Shown here one piece after another: positions 45,924 to 54,895 of a stretch of DNA of 64,000 bases (position 1 is its first letter; each line of letters starts with the position of its first letter). The stretch comes from DATEOR01 sp963766725 (GTDB taxonomy: Bacteria; Actinomycetota; Thermoleophilia; Gaiellales; Gaiellaceae): NCBI GenBank assembly GCA_963766725.1, contig CAVYBK010000006.1:1-64000 (forward strand). Direction: 5' to 3'. The position numbers and the translations under genes were made by a program. The notes under the pieces were generated by a model that was not told the DNA's origin, did not search any database, and worked only from the letters and a program-made list of their open reading frames with translations.

Positions 45924-46777
45924 GAGCCGTTCCAGCTTCCCTCGACCACGCGGTCGCGCCCGGCGAGATCCGATGTCTCGACGACCTGGCGGTAGCCGAG
46001 CGACTGGAGAGCCTCCGCGAGCCCGGCCGCCTGCCCGTCCCCGCACTCGAGGACGAGGCGGCCGCCCGGCACGAGAAGCGCTCGTGCCTCGGCGGCGACC
46101 TTCGCGCCGATGTCGACGCCGACGACGGCTTCATAGGGCTCGTAGAGCCGGATCTCGGGCTGAAGCGCCTTGTACTCCTCGGGCGAGACATACGGCGGGT
46201 TCGAGACGACGAGGTCGAACGACCCCTCGACATCGGAGAGCAGGTCTCCCCGGACGAGGCGGACGCGGCCGTTCACCCCGGCTCGCGCCTGGTTCTCCCG
46301 GGCCAGGGACAACGCCTGCTCGGAGCTGTCGACGGCGACGACCTGCGCTCCATCGTGCTCGTCGGCGATGGCGAGCGCGATCGCGCCCGACCCGACGCCC
46401 ACGTCGAGGACGCGCGGCTCGGTGAGGCCACCGAGAAAGGCGAGGCAGCGCTCGACGACGACCTCCGTCTCGGGCCTGGGGATCAGCGCCCGGTCGTCCA
46501 CCTTCAAGAGGAGCCGACGGAAGCCCCACTCGCCGAGGATGTAGGCGAGCGGCTCGCGCCGGAGGCGCCGCCCGACGAGCTCGTCCAGCCGCTCGGTCTC
46601 GAAGGCGGTCACAGGGCGGCCCGAGGAGTAGAGCTCGGAGCGCGCAAGCCCGAGCACGTCCGCGACGAGAATCTCGGCGTCGACGCGCGGCGAGGGCACT
46701 CCCGCTGCGCGGAGCCTGCCTTCGACCTCGTGGACGGCATCCAAGGGCATCACACCCTGTTCGCTGCAGACAGTCAC
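45920..46777 (-). CDS. prmC: Release factor glutamine N5-methyltransferase
   Basis: Methylates the glutamine of the GGQ motif in RF1 and RF2. 285 residues. An N-terminal helical domain includes EPLAYILGEWGFRRLLLKVD, then the SAM-binding VLDVGVGSGAIALAIADEH and the catalytic NPPY (193-196). Follows prfA by 7 bases, so enzyme and substrate are co-expressed. Confidence 0.95.
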   Translation of the reverse strand: MTVCSEQGVMPLDAVHEVEGRLRAAGVPSPRVDAEILVADVLGLARSELYSSGRPVTAFETERLDELVGRRLRREPLAYILGEWGFRRLLLKVDDRALIPRPETEVVVERCLAFLGGLTEPRVLDVGVGSGAIALAIADEHDGAQVVAVDSSEQALSLARENQARAGVNGRVRLVRGDLLSDVEGSFDLVVSNPPYVSPEEYKALQPEIRLYEPYEAVVGVDIGAKVAAEARALLVPGGRLVLECGDGQAAGLAEALQSLGYRQVVETSDLAGRDRVVEGSWNGS

Positions 46778-46784
46778 GTGTTTC

Positions 46785-47825
46785 TTACGCCGCCGCTCTC
46801 TCGAGAGCCTGCCGCCGCTCCTCGGCGGCGAGGGCTTCCGTGAACTCGTCCAGGTCGCCCTCGACGATTCGGTCGAGCCGCTTGATCGTCAGGTTGACCC
46901 GGTGGTCCGTGACGCGGTTGTCGGGATAGTTGTAGGTGCGGATCTTCTCGGCCCGCTCGCCGCGGCCGATCTGCGAGCGGCGGGCCTCCGAGAGCTCTTC
47001 CTCCTGGCGCTCGCGCTCGAGCTCGAGCAGGCGCGCGCGGAGGACGCGCAATGCCTTTGTCTTGTTCTGGAGCTGCGACTTCTCGTCCTGCATTGCAACG
47101 ACGAGCCCGGTCGGAACGTGCGTGATCCGAACCGCCGAGTCGGTCGTGTTCACGCTCTGGCCGCCGGGCCCGGTCGAGCGATAGACGTCGATCTTCAAGT
47201 CGTTGGGGTCGATCTCGACCTCGACCTCCTCGGCCTCGGGCATGACGGCCACGGTCGCCGTCGACGTGTGGATGCGTCCCTGGGATTCGGTTACCGGCAC
47301 GCGTTGTACCCGGTGCGTGCCTCCCTCCCACTTGAAGATCGAATACGCGCCCTCGCCCTTGATCGCGAACGTGACGTCGTTGTAGCCGCCGCTCTCGCTC
47401 GGGTTGGAGCCGAGCACTTCCCACTTGAACCCTCGGGACTCGGAGTAGCGCGTGAGCATGCGGAAGAGGTCGCCCGCCCAGATGGCCGCCTCGTCCCCGC
47501 CCGTGCCCTTGCGGATCTCGACGATCACGTCCTTCTCGTCGTTGGGATCGCGCTGGACGAGCGCAAGCTTCAGCTCGTCCTCGAGCTCCTCGAGTCGGCG
47601 CTCGAGCTCCGGGACCATCCCCCGAAGCTCCGCGTCCTCGCGCGCGGCCTCCAGGTCCTCGCTCGTCGAACGCCATTCCTGCGCGAGCTTGTGCGGGCCT
47701 TCGAGCTCCTTCAGCCGACGGCCGGCGTCCGCGGCCTGATGGTGGTCGGCGAAGATCGCAGGGTCGCTCATCCGCTCCTGCGCGTCGGCGTAGGAGCGCT
47801 CCAGTTCCTGGATCAGGCTGTCCAT
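46785..47825 (-). CDS. prfA: Peptide chain release factor 1
   Basis: Recognises UAA and UAG. About 346 residues from ATG 47825 (an upstream in-frame ATG 47846 adds seven residues). It has RVPVTESQGRIHTSTATVAV with the PVT codon-recognition tripeptide, then YRSTGPGGQSVNTTDSAVRI with the GGQ motif and the typical C-terminal basic region. Head of a prfA-prmC-tsaC-glyA-upp series. A GFA-family gene is divergent, starting 35 bases away. Confidence 0.96.
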   Translation of the reverse strand: MDSLIQELERSYADAQERMSDPAIFADHHQAADAGRRLKELEGPHKLAQEWRSTSEDLEAAREDAELRGMVPELERRLEELEDELKLALVQRDPNDEKDVIVEIRKGTGGDEAAIWAGDLFRMLTRYSESRGFKWEVLGSNPSESGGYNDVTFAIKGEGAYSIFKWEGGTHRVQRVPVTESQGRIHTSTATVAVMPEAEEVEVEIDPNDLKIDVYRSTGPGGQSVNTTDSAVRITHVPTGLVVAMQDEKSQLQNKTKALRVLRARLLELERERQEEELSEARRSQIGRGERAEKIRTYNYPDNRVTDHRVNLTIKRLDRIVEGDLDEFTEALAAEERRQALERAAA

Positions 47826-47860
47826 CTGGCTCACGGCGATCAGCATAGACTCAGGCCACA

Positions 47861-48274
47861 GTGGAACCGCTGCAGGGAAGCTGTCTTTGCGGAGGCGTCC
47901 GGTTCGAGATCACGGCGCCGTTTCTCAACGCCAACCACTGCCACTGCTCGCGCTGCCGCAAGCACTCGGGGACGTTCGGAGAGACCCAGGGGCGCGTGCC
48001 GCGCGAGGGCTTCCGCCTCATCTCGGGCGAGGAGCTCATCCGCGTCTACCGGCCCGCAGACGACGCCGGGGTCAAGGCGTTCTGCTCCCAGTGCGGCTCG
48101 AGCCTCTTCGGCAGGACGTGGCCTGACGGGCCGGAGATCTCCATCCGCCTCGGCGCGCTCGACGGCGACCCGGGCATCCGGCCTGAGTTCCACACCTACG
48201 TGGACTCCAGGGCGCCGTGGGACGAGCTTCCGGACGACGGCCTGCCCCGCTACCCGGACGAGCCTCCCGCGTAG
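47861..48274 (+). CDS. GFA/DUF636 (CENP-V) family zinc protein
   Basis: 137-residue protein of the glutathione-dependent formaldehyde-activating enzyme-like family. Zinc-site cysteines are at SCLCGGVRFEI (Cys8, Cys10), HCHCSRCRKHSG (Cys27, 29, 32) and FCSQCGSSLF (Cys75, 78). GTG start. Most members are not proven formaldehyde enzymes, and no glutathione pathway is visible here. It stands alone on the plus strand inside the prfA/rpmE region, an insertion relative to the usual order. Confidence 0.88.
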   Translation: MEPLQGSCLCGGVRFEITAPFLNANHCHCSRCRKHSGTFGETQGRVPREGFRLISGEELIRVYRPADDAGVKAFCSQCGSSLFGRTWPDGPEISIRLGALDGDPGIRPEFHTYVDSRAPWDELPDDGLPRYPDEPPA

Positions 48275-48403
48275 CGGCCGACGAGTCTGGGGCGACGCTC
48301 GCAAAGGAGGCCAGCGAGCAGGCCCGAGACAGTACGAGGGGTACGGCGAGGGACTGCGAGCGCAGGAACCTGCAGTGAGTCAATTAAGACGCGAAGCGTT
48401 GAA

Positions 48404-48420
48404 GCCGGGCTTTGCCCGGC
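48404..48420 (-). terminator. Stem-loop between GFA-family and DUF1385 genes
   Basis: GCCGGGC and GCCCGGC form a perfect 7-bp stem with a 3-base loop, 30 bases past the DUF1385 stop on the minus strand, in the 175-base convergent gap 48275-48449. No T run follows, so a terminator role is tentative. Nothing else was recognised in that gap. Confidence 0.35.
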
Positions 48421-48449
48421 GAAAGCCGCCGCCGGCCAGGCTCGTCGGG

Positions 48450-49364
48450 CTAGGCCATTACTTCGACCTTGCGCTCCTCGGGGGTGATGCGGCCCTCGAG
48501 CCGGAGCACCTCGCGGAGAGCGCGAATCGAGACCTCGACCTGGTCGAGAGAGGGCTCGCGCGTCGTGAGGCGCTGAAGCCAGAGACCGGGCGCGAGCACC
48601 GCACGCAGGATGGGGTTCGTCGCGTGCCTGCCGGCGAAGCGGATGATCTCGTACGCGATCCCGGCGATCACCGGTAGAAGCAGGATCCGCGAGATGATCA
48701 GCCAGTACCAGTTCGGGCGCCCGACGAACGCGAAGACGAAGATCGCGACGACCATGACGTAGAGCAGGAACGCCGTTCCGCAGCGGACGTGCAGGAGGCT
48801 GTAGCGCTGCACGTTCTCGGGCGTGAGCTCCTCGCCGGCCTCGTAGGCGTTGATCGCCTTGTGCTCGGCCGCGTGGTACTGGAAGACGCGCTTCAGGTCG
48901 GGCAGCATCGAGATGATGAGCAGGTAGACGATGAAGATCGTCACGCGCACCAGCCCCTCGACGACGACGAACGCGCCGGTCGAGTCGATCGGAAGCCAGT
49001 TCGTGATCAGCGCCGGGGAGACCTTGAAGAGGAGGAGCGCGAAGCCGATCGCGATGCCGAACGCGAAGATCAGCTGTCCGCGCGTGAGCTCGGTCTCGAC
49101 CTCACCGTCCTCCCCCTCCTCCTGCGCCGCGTAGTTCGCCGAGATGGCGAGCGCGCGAAAGCCGATCGACAGGGACTCGCCGAGGGCGATGATCCCGCGG
49201 ACGATCGGGACCCGCAGCCAGCGGTGCCGAAGGAGAATGGAGGTGACCGGGCGGTTGACCTCGGCGATGACGCCGTCGGGCTTTCGCACTGCCACCGACC
49301 AGGCGGATGGGCCGCGCATCATCACGCCCTCAAGGACCGCCTGGCCTCCAATCGGGGCGCTCAT
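48450..49364 (-). CDS. DUF1385 (YqhQ-like) membrane protein
   Basis: 304-residue membrane protein of unknown biochemical function. It opens with GGQAVLEGVMMRGPSAWSVA and has about four to six helices. The conserved YHAAEHKAINAYEAGEELTP suggests a metal-binding His/Glu cluster. LHVRCGTAFLLYVMVVAIF and ARHATNPILRAVLAPGLWLQ are also typical. In Gram-positives this gene is regularly found near rpmE and prfA, as here. Confidence 0.88.
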   Translation of the reverse strand: MSAPIGGQAVLEGVMMRGPSAWSVAVRKPDGVIAEVNRPVTSILLRHRWLRVPIVRGIIALGESLSIGFRALAISANYAAQEEGEDGEVETELTRGQLIFAFGIAIGFALLLFKVSPALITNWLPIDSTGAFVVVEGLVRVTIFIVYLLIISMLPDLKRVFQYHAAEHKAINAYEAGEELTPENVQRYSLLHVRCGTAFLLYVMVVAIFVFAFVGRPNWYWLIISRILLLPVIAGIAYEIIRFAGRHATNPILRAVLAPGLWLQRLTTREPSLDQVEVSIRALREVLRLEGRITPEERKVEVMA

Positions 49365-49380
49365 GCGCTTCTTTTCGCTG

Positions 49381-49590
49381 CTAGGCCCTGCCGGCCTTCT
49401 CGAGACGCCGCTGGAAGCGCTCGACGCGACCGCCGGTGTCCATGAGCTTCTGCTTGCCGGTGTAGAACGGATGGCACTCGGAGCAGATCTCCACGTGCAG
49501 CTCCGGCTTGGTCGACCGGGTCTGAAACTCGTTCCCGCACGAGCAGTGCACGGTGGCGAGAACGTAGTCGGGATGGATTTCAGGCTTCAT
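49381..49590 (-). CDS. rpmE: 50S ribosomal protein L31 (zinc-binding type)
   Basis: 69 residues. The four zinc cysteines are Cys16 and Cys18 (HCSCGNEF) and Cys36 and Cys39 (EICSECHPFYTGKQ), so this is the C+ form used when zinc is available. The ATG overlaps the end of the dehydratase gene by 11 bases. It stops 16 bases before the DUF1385 gene. Confidence 0.96.
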   Translation of the reverse strand: MKPEIHPDYVLATVHCSCGNEFQTRSTKPELHVEICSECHPFYTGKQKLMDTGGRVERFQRRLEKAGRA

Positions 49591-50488
49591 TTGAACTCAG
49601 GATAGCAGCAGCGGTTTTGCCGGCCACGTTGCCACCCGAGACGACAACGGCGACCGTCTTGCCTTCGACATCCGGCACCTTCCCGGCCAGAAGCGCCCCC
49701 ACCCCGGCGGCCGCCCCGGGCTCCGCTGCGAGCTTCGCGCGCTCGTACAGAAACCGGAAGCCCGCACGAATGTCGTCCTCGGAGACCAGTACCGACTCGA
49801 CCCCGCGCTCGCGGCAGACGGCGAGGCAATGCTCGCCTGCAATCGGGGCATTCAGGGCGTCGGCGATCGAATTCGGCCGAACCACGACGGGATGGCCCGC
49901 GGCGAGCCCGTCCCGCAGCGCGGTCGACCCTTCCGGCTCGACGCCGACGACGCGAGCATCCGGGGCTCCGACCGCGATCCCGGAGATGAGGCCTCCGCCG
50001 CCGACGCCCGCGACGATCACGTCTGTTTCGGGCACGTCCTCGAGGATCTCGCGGCTCAGGCTGGAGTGGCCCTCGATGACGACCGGGTCGTCGAACGGAT
50101 GGACGAACACGCGCCCGGTTTCCGCCCGCAGCTCCTCGAGACGTGCAAACGCCTCTCCCGGCCCGGGTGCCTCGCGGTCCACAGCCGCGCCGTAGGCCCT
50201 CGCCGCCGCCGCCTTCACCTCGCTCGTTCCCTGCCACATCACGACGAGACAGTCGATCTTCTCGAGCGCACAGCCGAACGCCACCGCAGCGGCCGCGTTG
50301 CCCGCCGAGACGGTGATCACGCCGCACGCTCTCTCCTCGGGGGTGAGTGTCGCGAGCTTCGCCAGGATCCCCCTTGGCTTGAAGGAGCCCGTCTTCTGGA
50401 AGAGCTCGGCCTTGAGCAGGGCGGTGCCGCCAAACGCGTCTCCCAGGGTCGTCGACCGCAGGAGCGGCGTTCGCAGGAGCGTGCTCAC
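49580..50488 (-). CDS. PLP-dependent threonine/serine dehydratase-like protein
   Basis: Fold-type II PLP enzyme, 302 residues from GTG 50488 (GTGA overlap with the preceding stop). The PLP lysine is in ELFQKTGSFKPRGILAKL, the phosphate loop is VAGVGGGGLISGIA, and the C-terminal cofactor motif is VVVSGGNVAGK. It lacks a regulatory ACT domain. Could be a threonine/serine dehydratase, a serine racemase-like or a related lyase; the end of an etfB-etfA-etfD series gives no clear hint. Confidence 0.86.
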   Translation of the reverse strand: MSTLLRTPLLRSTTLGDAFGGTALLKAELFQKTGSFKPRGILAKLATLTPEERACGVITVSAGNAAAAVAFGCALEKIDCLVVMWQGTSEVKAAAARAYGAAVDREAPGPGEAFARLEELRAETGRVFVHPFDDPVVIEGHSSLSREILEDVPETDVIVAGVGGGGLISGIAVGAPDARVVGVEPEGSTALRDGLAAGHPVVVRPNSIADALNAPIAGEHCLAVCRERGVESVLVSEDDIRAGFRFLYERAKLAAEPGAAAGVGALLAGKVPDVEGKTVAVVVSGGNVAGKTAAAILSSNEA

Positions 50489-52185
50489 ATCAAGCGGTAC
50501 TCGGGCCCGTCGCCGCCCTCGGGCGGCGTCAGCCGTCCGCCCTTCGCGGTGATCGCGCCGCACTGGACGCAGTTCGAGGCCGTCACCTCGACTTCGACGA
50601 CATTGCCCGCCGGGGATGCCGCGCCTCCGAGCTCGTAGACGTGGGCGGGGCACATGTGCACCCACGCCTCGGCGACCTCGCGCCGGACCTTGCGGTCGAC
50701 GCGGAGGTGGTTGGGCGCGTCGTCGCGCGTCTTCAACCCCGAGAGGTAGACGCTCGAGAGCTTGTCGAAGGTGAGCTGCCCGTCAGGCTCCGGATACGAC
50801 CGCACCCGGTCGCCGACGAACACCGGCACCTCGGCGTCGCGCTCGAGCTTCAGGTCGCGGGGCGGGAGCTTCCCGAGCGTGTTCAGCGCCACACCGGCGA
50901 GCATCGCGCCGCGCGTGAACCCGTATTGGAATGCCGGGCGCATGTTGCGCACGCGCTCGAGGTCCTTCCAGACGTAGCTCTCCCTGAGGGCCGCGTCGTA
51001 GGACTCGAGTGCGCCGGGCTCCCAGGCCGTGCGGCCGGGCGCAAGCGTCTCGAAGGCGCTCTCAGCGGCCAGCATTCCCGAGCGCATTGCGTAGTGGATG
51101 CCCTTGAGTGCCGGCACGTTGACGAGGCCCGCCCCGTCGCCGGCGATCATTCCGCCGGGGAAGTGGAAGCGGTCCGGGAGCGCGAGGAAGCCGCCCTCCG
51201 GAATCGTCTTGGCCCCCCAGGCGACGCGTTTGCCGCCGTCGAGGATCTTGCGCACGAACGGGTGCAGCTTCAGCTCCTGGAGGAGGTCGTGGACCGAGAG
51301 CGTCGCGTCCGTGTAGTCCAGGCCGACGACCATCCCGAGAGCCACGTGCCCTTCGCCGAGCGGGTAGATGAAGCTGCCGCCGAACTCCCTGAACTTCTTC
51401 GCTCCCCGAAGCGGCCAGCCCATGGTGTGGATGACACGGTTGAGGGGGTGCGGGACCTCCCACACCTCCTTGACGCCGAGCGCCCACACCTGCGGGCGCG
51501 ACTGGAGGCCGAAGCGGTCGAGCGCAACTCCGGTGAGGTGACCCTGCGTCCCCTCGGCGAGGATGGTGACGCGCGCGGTGATGTCGGAGCCCGGCTCGAA
51601 GTTCGGGAGCTCCTCGCCGCCTCGACCGCGGCCGCGGTCGCCGGTGCGAATGCCGACGACGCGGCCACCCGAGACGAGCAGCTTGCGAGCTGCTGTCTCC
51701 GGGACGAGCGTCGCGCCTCCCTCCTCCGCGTGCTCCGCGAGCCAGGCGCCGATCTCCGAGATCGACGCGACGTAGTTGCCGTGGTTCCACATCGTCGGCG
51801 GGGCAGGAAGACGCATCGCCCGCTTGGCGGTCAGGTAGTAGAGGCCCTCGCGCTCGACGCGCGACCGGAACGGCATGTCCTCGCTGTGCATTCCGGGGAA
51901 GAGCTGTCGGAAGGCGCGCGGGTTCACGACGGCGCCGGAGAGGAGGTGCGCGCCGGGCGCCTTGCCCTTCTCGACGATCGCCACGGGGATCTCGCCCAGC
52001 CGCTCGCGGACAGCCGGGTTCTCCTCGAGAAGCTGGTTCAGCCTGATCGCTGCCGAGAGGCCGGCCGGGCCCCCTCCGACGACGAGGACGCCGACATCGA
52101 TGCGCTCATCCGGCGGATCGGTGGGCTCGGCGACGAACTCGGCCGGGCCGAACGGCGGCGGGAAGTCCGCGGGACGAACGCTCAC
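50485..52185 (-). CDS. Electron transfer flavoprotein-quinone oxidoreductase (ETF dehydrogenase)
   Basis: Membrane-associated flavoprotein passing electrons from ETF to the quinone pool. 566 residues from GTG 52185. FAD site VLVVGGGPAGLSAAIRLNQ, then APGAHLLSGAVVNPRAFRQL, EGTQGHLTGVALDRFG and IAGDGAGLVNVPALKGIHYA. The C-terminal iron-sulfur domain has MCPAHVYELGG and SNCVQCGAITAKGGRLTPPE. The canonical enzyme has CxxCxxC at the second site; here the last position is Ile, so only three cluster cysteines are visible. Otherwise full length. Operon with etfB and etfA. Confidence 0.93.
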   Translation of the reverse strand: MSVRPADFPPPFGPAEFVAEPTDPPDERIDVGVLVVGGGPAGLSAAIRLNQLLEENPAVRERLGEIPVAIVEKGKAPGAHLLSGAVVNPRAFRQLFPGMHSEDMPFRSRVEREGLYYLTAKRAMRLPAPPTMWNHGNYVASISEIGAWLAEHAEEGGATLVPETAARKLLVSGGRVVGIRTGDRGRGRGGEELPNFEPGSDITARVTILAEGTQGHLTGVALDRFGLQSRPQVWALGVKEVWEVPHPLNRVIHTMGWPLRGAKKFREFGGSFIYPLGEGHVALGMVVGLDYTDATLSVHDLLQELKLHPFVRKILDGGKRVAWGAKTIPEGGFLALPDRFHFPGGMIAGDGAGLVNVPALKGIHYAMRSGMLAAESAFETLAPGRTAWEPGALESYDAALRESYVWKDLERVRNMRPAFQYGFTRGAMLAGVALNTLGKLPPRDLKLERDAEVPVFVGDRVRSYPEPDGQLTFDKLSSVYLSGLKTRDDAPNHLRVDRKVRREVAEAWVHMCPAHVYELGGAASPAGNVVEVEVTASNCVQCGAITAKGGRLTPPEGGDGPEYRLM

Positions 52186-53144
52186 GATCCCCTCTTCTCC
52201 CTCACGAGCTCGGTCAGCTTGGGAACGATCTCGTGCACGTCGCCGACGACAGCGAGGTCGGAGTACTCGAAGATCGGCGCGTTCGGGTCCTTGTTGATGG
52301 CGACGATGGTGCCAGAGCCTTGCATGCCGACCTTGTGCTGGATCGCGCCCGAGATCCCGCACGCGATGTAGAGCTTCGGCGAGACCGTCTTCCCTGTCTG
52401 GCCGACCTGGGTCGAGTACGGATACCAGCCTGCGTCGACGACCGCACGGGTCGCGGCGACCGCGCCTCCGAGAGCTTTGGCGAGGTCCTCGACCAGGGAG
52501 AAGTTCTCGGACTTCCCGAGCCCGCGGCCCCCCGCGACGATCACGTCGGCGTCCTCGATCGACGGCCCCTGGCTCTCTTCGTGCGCCTGCTCGACCATCA
52601 CCGCCTGCTTGGAGAAGTCCTGGATCTCGACGGGGACCTTCGTCACCTCGGCGCTCCCGCCGGTCTCGGCCGGCTCGAAGGTCCCGGAGCGGATGAGCGC
52701 GAGGCGCGGCTCGCTCTTCCAGCCGACCTCCGCGATCACGGAGTCACCGAGCGCGGGCCGCTTGCCGACGAGCTTCCCGTCCTTGAGCTCGAGATCGACG
52801 AGGTCCCAGTTGAGACCTGCGTCTAGGCGCGCCGCAAGGCCGGCTGCCACGTCGGAGGCGAGGACGGATGCGCCGAAGACGACGTTGTCGAACCCCTCGG
52901 ACTCGACGAGCTTGGCGAGGACGTCGACCCGTGGCTGCGGGAGCGGCGCCTCGAGGGCGGGATCGTCGGCGACGAAGACGCGGGAGGCGCCGTGGCGTCC
53001 GACCGCCTCGGCCATGCCCTCGACGTCGGCGCCAAGGAGCACGGCAGCGACGTCGTCCCCGAGCTGCGCCGCCTTGCCGAGCACGCCGAGTGAGCCCTTG
53101 ACGGGCTCGCCCTCGTGGTGCTCGACGTAGACAAGGGTGGGCAT
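52182..53144 (-). CDS. etfA: Electron transfer flavoprotein subunit alpha
   Basis: FAD-binding ETF subunit, 320 residues from ATG 53144 (TGATG with the etfB stop). The N-terminal domain starts LVYVEHHEGEPVKGSLGVLG. The C-terminal FAD domain has VIVAGGRGLGKSENFSLVED, WYPYSTQVGQTGKTVSPKLY and ISGAIQHKVGMQGSGTIVAI. Collects electrons from acyl-CoA-type dehydrogenases for the adjacent ETF dehydrogenase. Its stop overlaps that gene's start. Confidence 0.96.
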   Translation of the reverse strand: MPTLVYVEHHEGEPVKGSLGVLGKAAQLGDDVAAVLLGADVEGMAEAVGRHGASRVFVADDPALEAPLPQPRVDVLAKLVESEGFDNVVFGASVLASDVAAGLAARLDAGLNWDLVDLELKDGKLVGKRPALGDSVIAEVGWKSEPRLALIRSGTFEPAETGGSAEVTKVPVEIQDFSKQAVMVEQAHEESQGPSIEDADVIVAGGRGLGKSENFSLVEDLAKALGGAVAATRAVVDAGWYPYSTQVGQTGKTVSPKLYIACGISGAIQHKVGMQGSGTIVAINKDPNAPIFEYSDLAVVGDVHEIVPKLTELVREKRGS

Positions 53145-53927
53145 CAGATCAGCTTGTGGGACGAGAGGTAGTCGACGATCTTCTCGGCGGCGGCGGGCCC
53201 GTCGTCCTCGATTCGCTCGCTCTCTCCGCGCGAGGGCGGATCGGAGAGCCCGTAGACCTCGGTGCGTGAGCCGGGCTCGCCTGCGTCCTCCGCGGCAAGC
53301 CCGAGATCGGAGAGCGACACGGTCTCCTGCGGCTTCTTCTTCGCGCCCATGATCCCCTTGAGGGACGGGTAGCGCGGCTCGTTGATCGCGTCGGACACGG
53401 CGACCACGCACGGGACCGGCGCCTCGATGACGTCGTAGCCGTACTCGGTCTGCCGTTTCACCTTCACCTTGCCGTCGGAGGCCTCGAGGCTCGCGGCCTG
53501 GGAGATCACTGGAAGACGGAGCCGGTCGGCGACGGCTGCCCAGAGCACGGCGCCGTCGGAGTCGCCGGCCTGCTGGCCGAAGAGGACGATGTCGGCGCCC
53601 TCGCGCTCGAGCGCCGTGGCGAGCGCCTTGCTCGTCGCGACGAGGTCGGAGCCGGCGAGTCCTTCGTCGGAGACGTGGACGGCGCGGTCGGCGCCGATCG
53701 CGAGCGCCTTTCGGAGCGAGTCGGCGGCGCGCTCGGGGCCCATGAGGACGCGCGACGACCTCGCCCTCGCCGCCCTTGTCCTTGAGCTGCAGCCCCTCCT
53801 CGATCGCGTGCGTGTCGAACTCGTTCAGCGCGCCGGCGACGCCCCGGTCGAGCCGAAAGGTCTGGGGATCGAGGCGCTTGGGAGCGGAGGCGTCCGGCAC
53901 CTCCTTCACGCAGACGGCCACTTTCAC
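53144..53927 (-). CDS. etfB: Electron transfer flavoprotein subunit beta (one-base frameshift)
   Basis: AMP-binding ETF subunit. From GTG 53927: VAVCVKEVPDASAPKRLDPQ, then NEFDTHAIEEGLQLKDKGGE. At about 53748-53753 (GTCGTCGCGCGTCCTCATG) an extra base shifts the frame. The next frame gives MGPERAADSLRKALAIGADR, then ADIVLFGQQAGDSDGAVLWA and PRYPSLKGIMGAKKKP. The repaired length is about 260 residues. First gene of etfB-etfA-ETF dehydrogenase. Confidence 0.92.
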
Positions 53928-54013
53928 GGCGGCGATCCTATCCGTTCAAGATCGAACGGCCACCTGCCGAAGGGTCTGTTACCGTCCGCCACTTCGGACG
54001 CGAACCGGAGCCA

Positions 54014-54895
54014 ATGCTCAGCCACCGGACGACAGCCCGAGGGGTTCTTCTCCTTCTTTTGATCGGGGTCTTCACAGGGACCGCGAACGCCGGCGTGCCC
54101 CAGGTGACCGCGTTCCCCGTCGTCGGCAACGTCACCTACACGAACGACTGGCACGACCCCCGGCCGGGCGGCTGGCACGAGGGCAACGACATCATGTCGG
54201 TGCGCCACCAGCCCGCCGTCGCGTTCGAGGCCGGATGGGTCGAAAAGTGGTCGCACCCGAAGGGCGCCGTCCCGAGCTGCATGCTCGTCCTGCACGGCAA
54301 GAGCGGGATGGTCTACTGGTACATCCACCTGAACAACGACCGCGGGCCGCACAACGACAACGACGCAGGGTGTCGCAAGGCGTATGCGCCCGGACTCGGC
54401 TACCACGACCAGGTCAGCCGCGGCCAGCTCGTCGGCTTCGTCGGCGACTCCGGCGATGCGAACGGCATCCAGCCGCACCTCCACTTCGAGGTGCACAGGC
54501 CCAACGGCACGCCGATCAACCCCTTCGAGCACCTGAACGACGCGAAGCACCTCCTCTTCCCCCGCCTCCGGCCAGGCCTCGGCGACGTCACGCTCACGCT
54601 GAAGGGCGCCAAGGTCCTGAGCAAGACGAGCTCGACGATCACCGTGAGGACGAAGCGGGTCGTCGTCGCGCCGCTCGGGCTGAGCTTCGTCAACCGCCGC
54701 AAGGTCACCTTCGCCGTCCCGGTCGACGCAAACGTGGAGCGCAAGGGCGCCAGCGGCTACAGCACGACCGACGTCTCCTCGGCGCAGGTCGGCGAGCGAA
54801 CGAGGGTGACCACGGACACCTTCGCCCCGACATGGACGCAGCAGAGGGCTCTGGCCGAGTCGCTCGCGGCCGCCAAGATCCTCCTGCTCGGCTAG
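54014..54895 (+). CDS. Secreted M23-family (LytM-like) peptidase
   Basis: Predicted exported endopeptidase or LytM-fold protein, 293 residues. The signal peptide ends TGTANA (residue 26). Zinc-site motifs are present: WHEGNDIM (His55, Asp59) and the HxH motif in QPHLHFEVH. The C-terminal third (VTLTLKGAKVLSKTSSTITV and on) is beta-rich and unassigned. It stands alone, divergent from etfB and convergent with thiE (4-base overlap of the ends). Catalytic residues look complete, so cell-wall cleavage is plausible. Confidence 0.85.
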   Translation: MLSHRTTARGVLLLLLIGVFTGTANAGVPQVTAFPVVGNVTYTNDWHDPRPGGWHEGNDIMSVRHQPAVAFEAGWVEKWSHPKGAVPSCMLVLHGKSGMVYWYIHLNNDRGPHNDNDAGCRKAYAPGLGYHDQVSRGQLVGFVGDSGDANGIQPHLHFEVHRPNGTPINPFEHLNDAKHLLFPRLRPGLGDVTLTLKGAKVLSKTSSTITVRTKRVVVAPLGLSFVNRRKVTFAVPVDANVERKGASGYSTTDVSSAQVGERTRVTTDTFAPTWTQQRALAESLAAAKILLLG

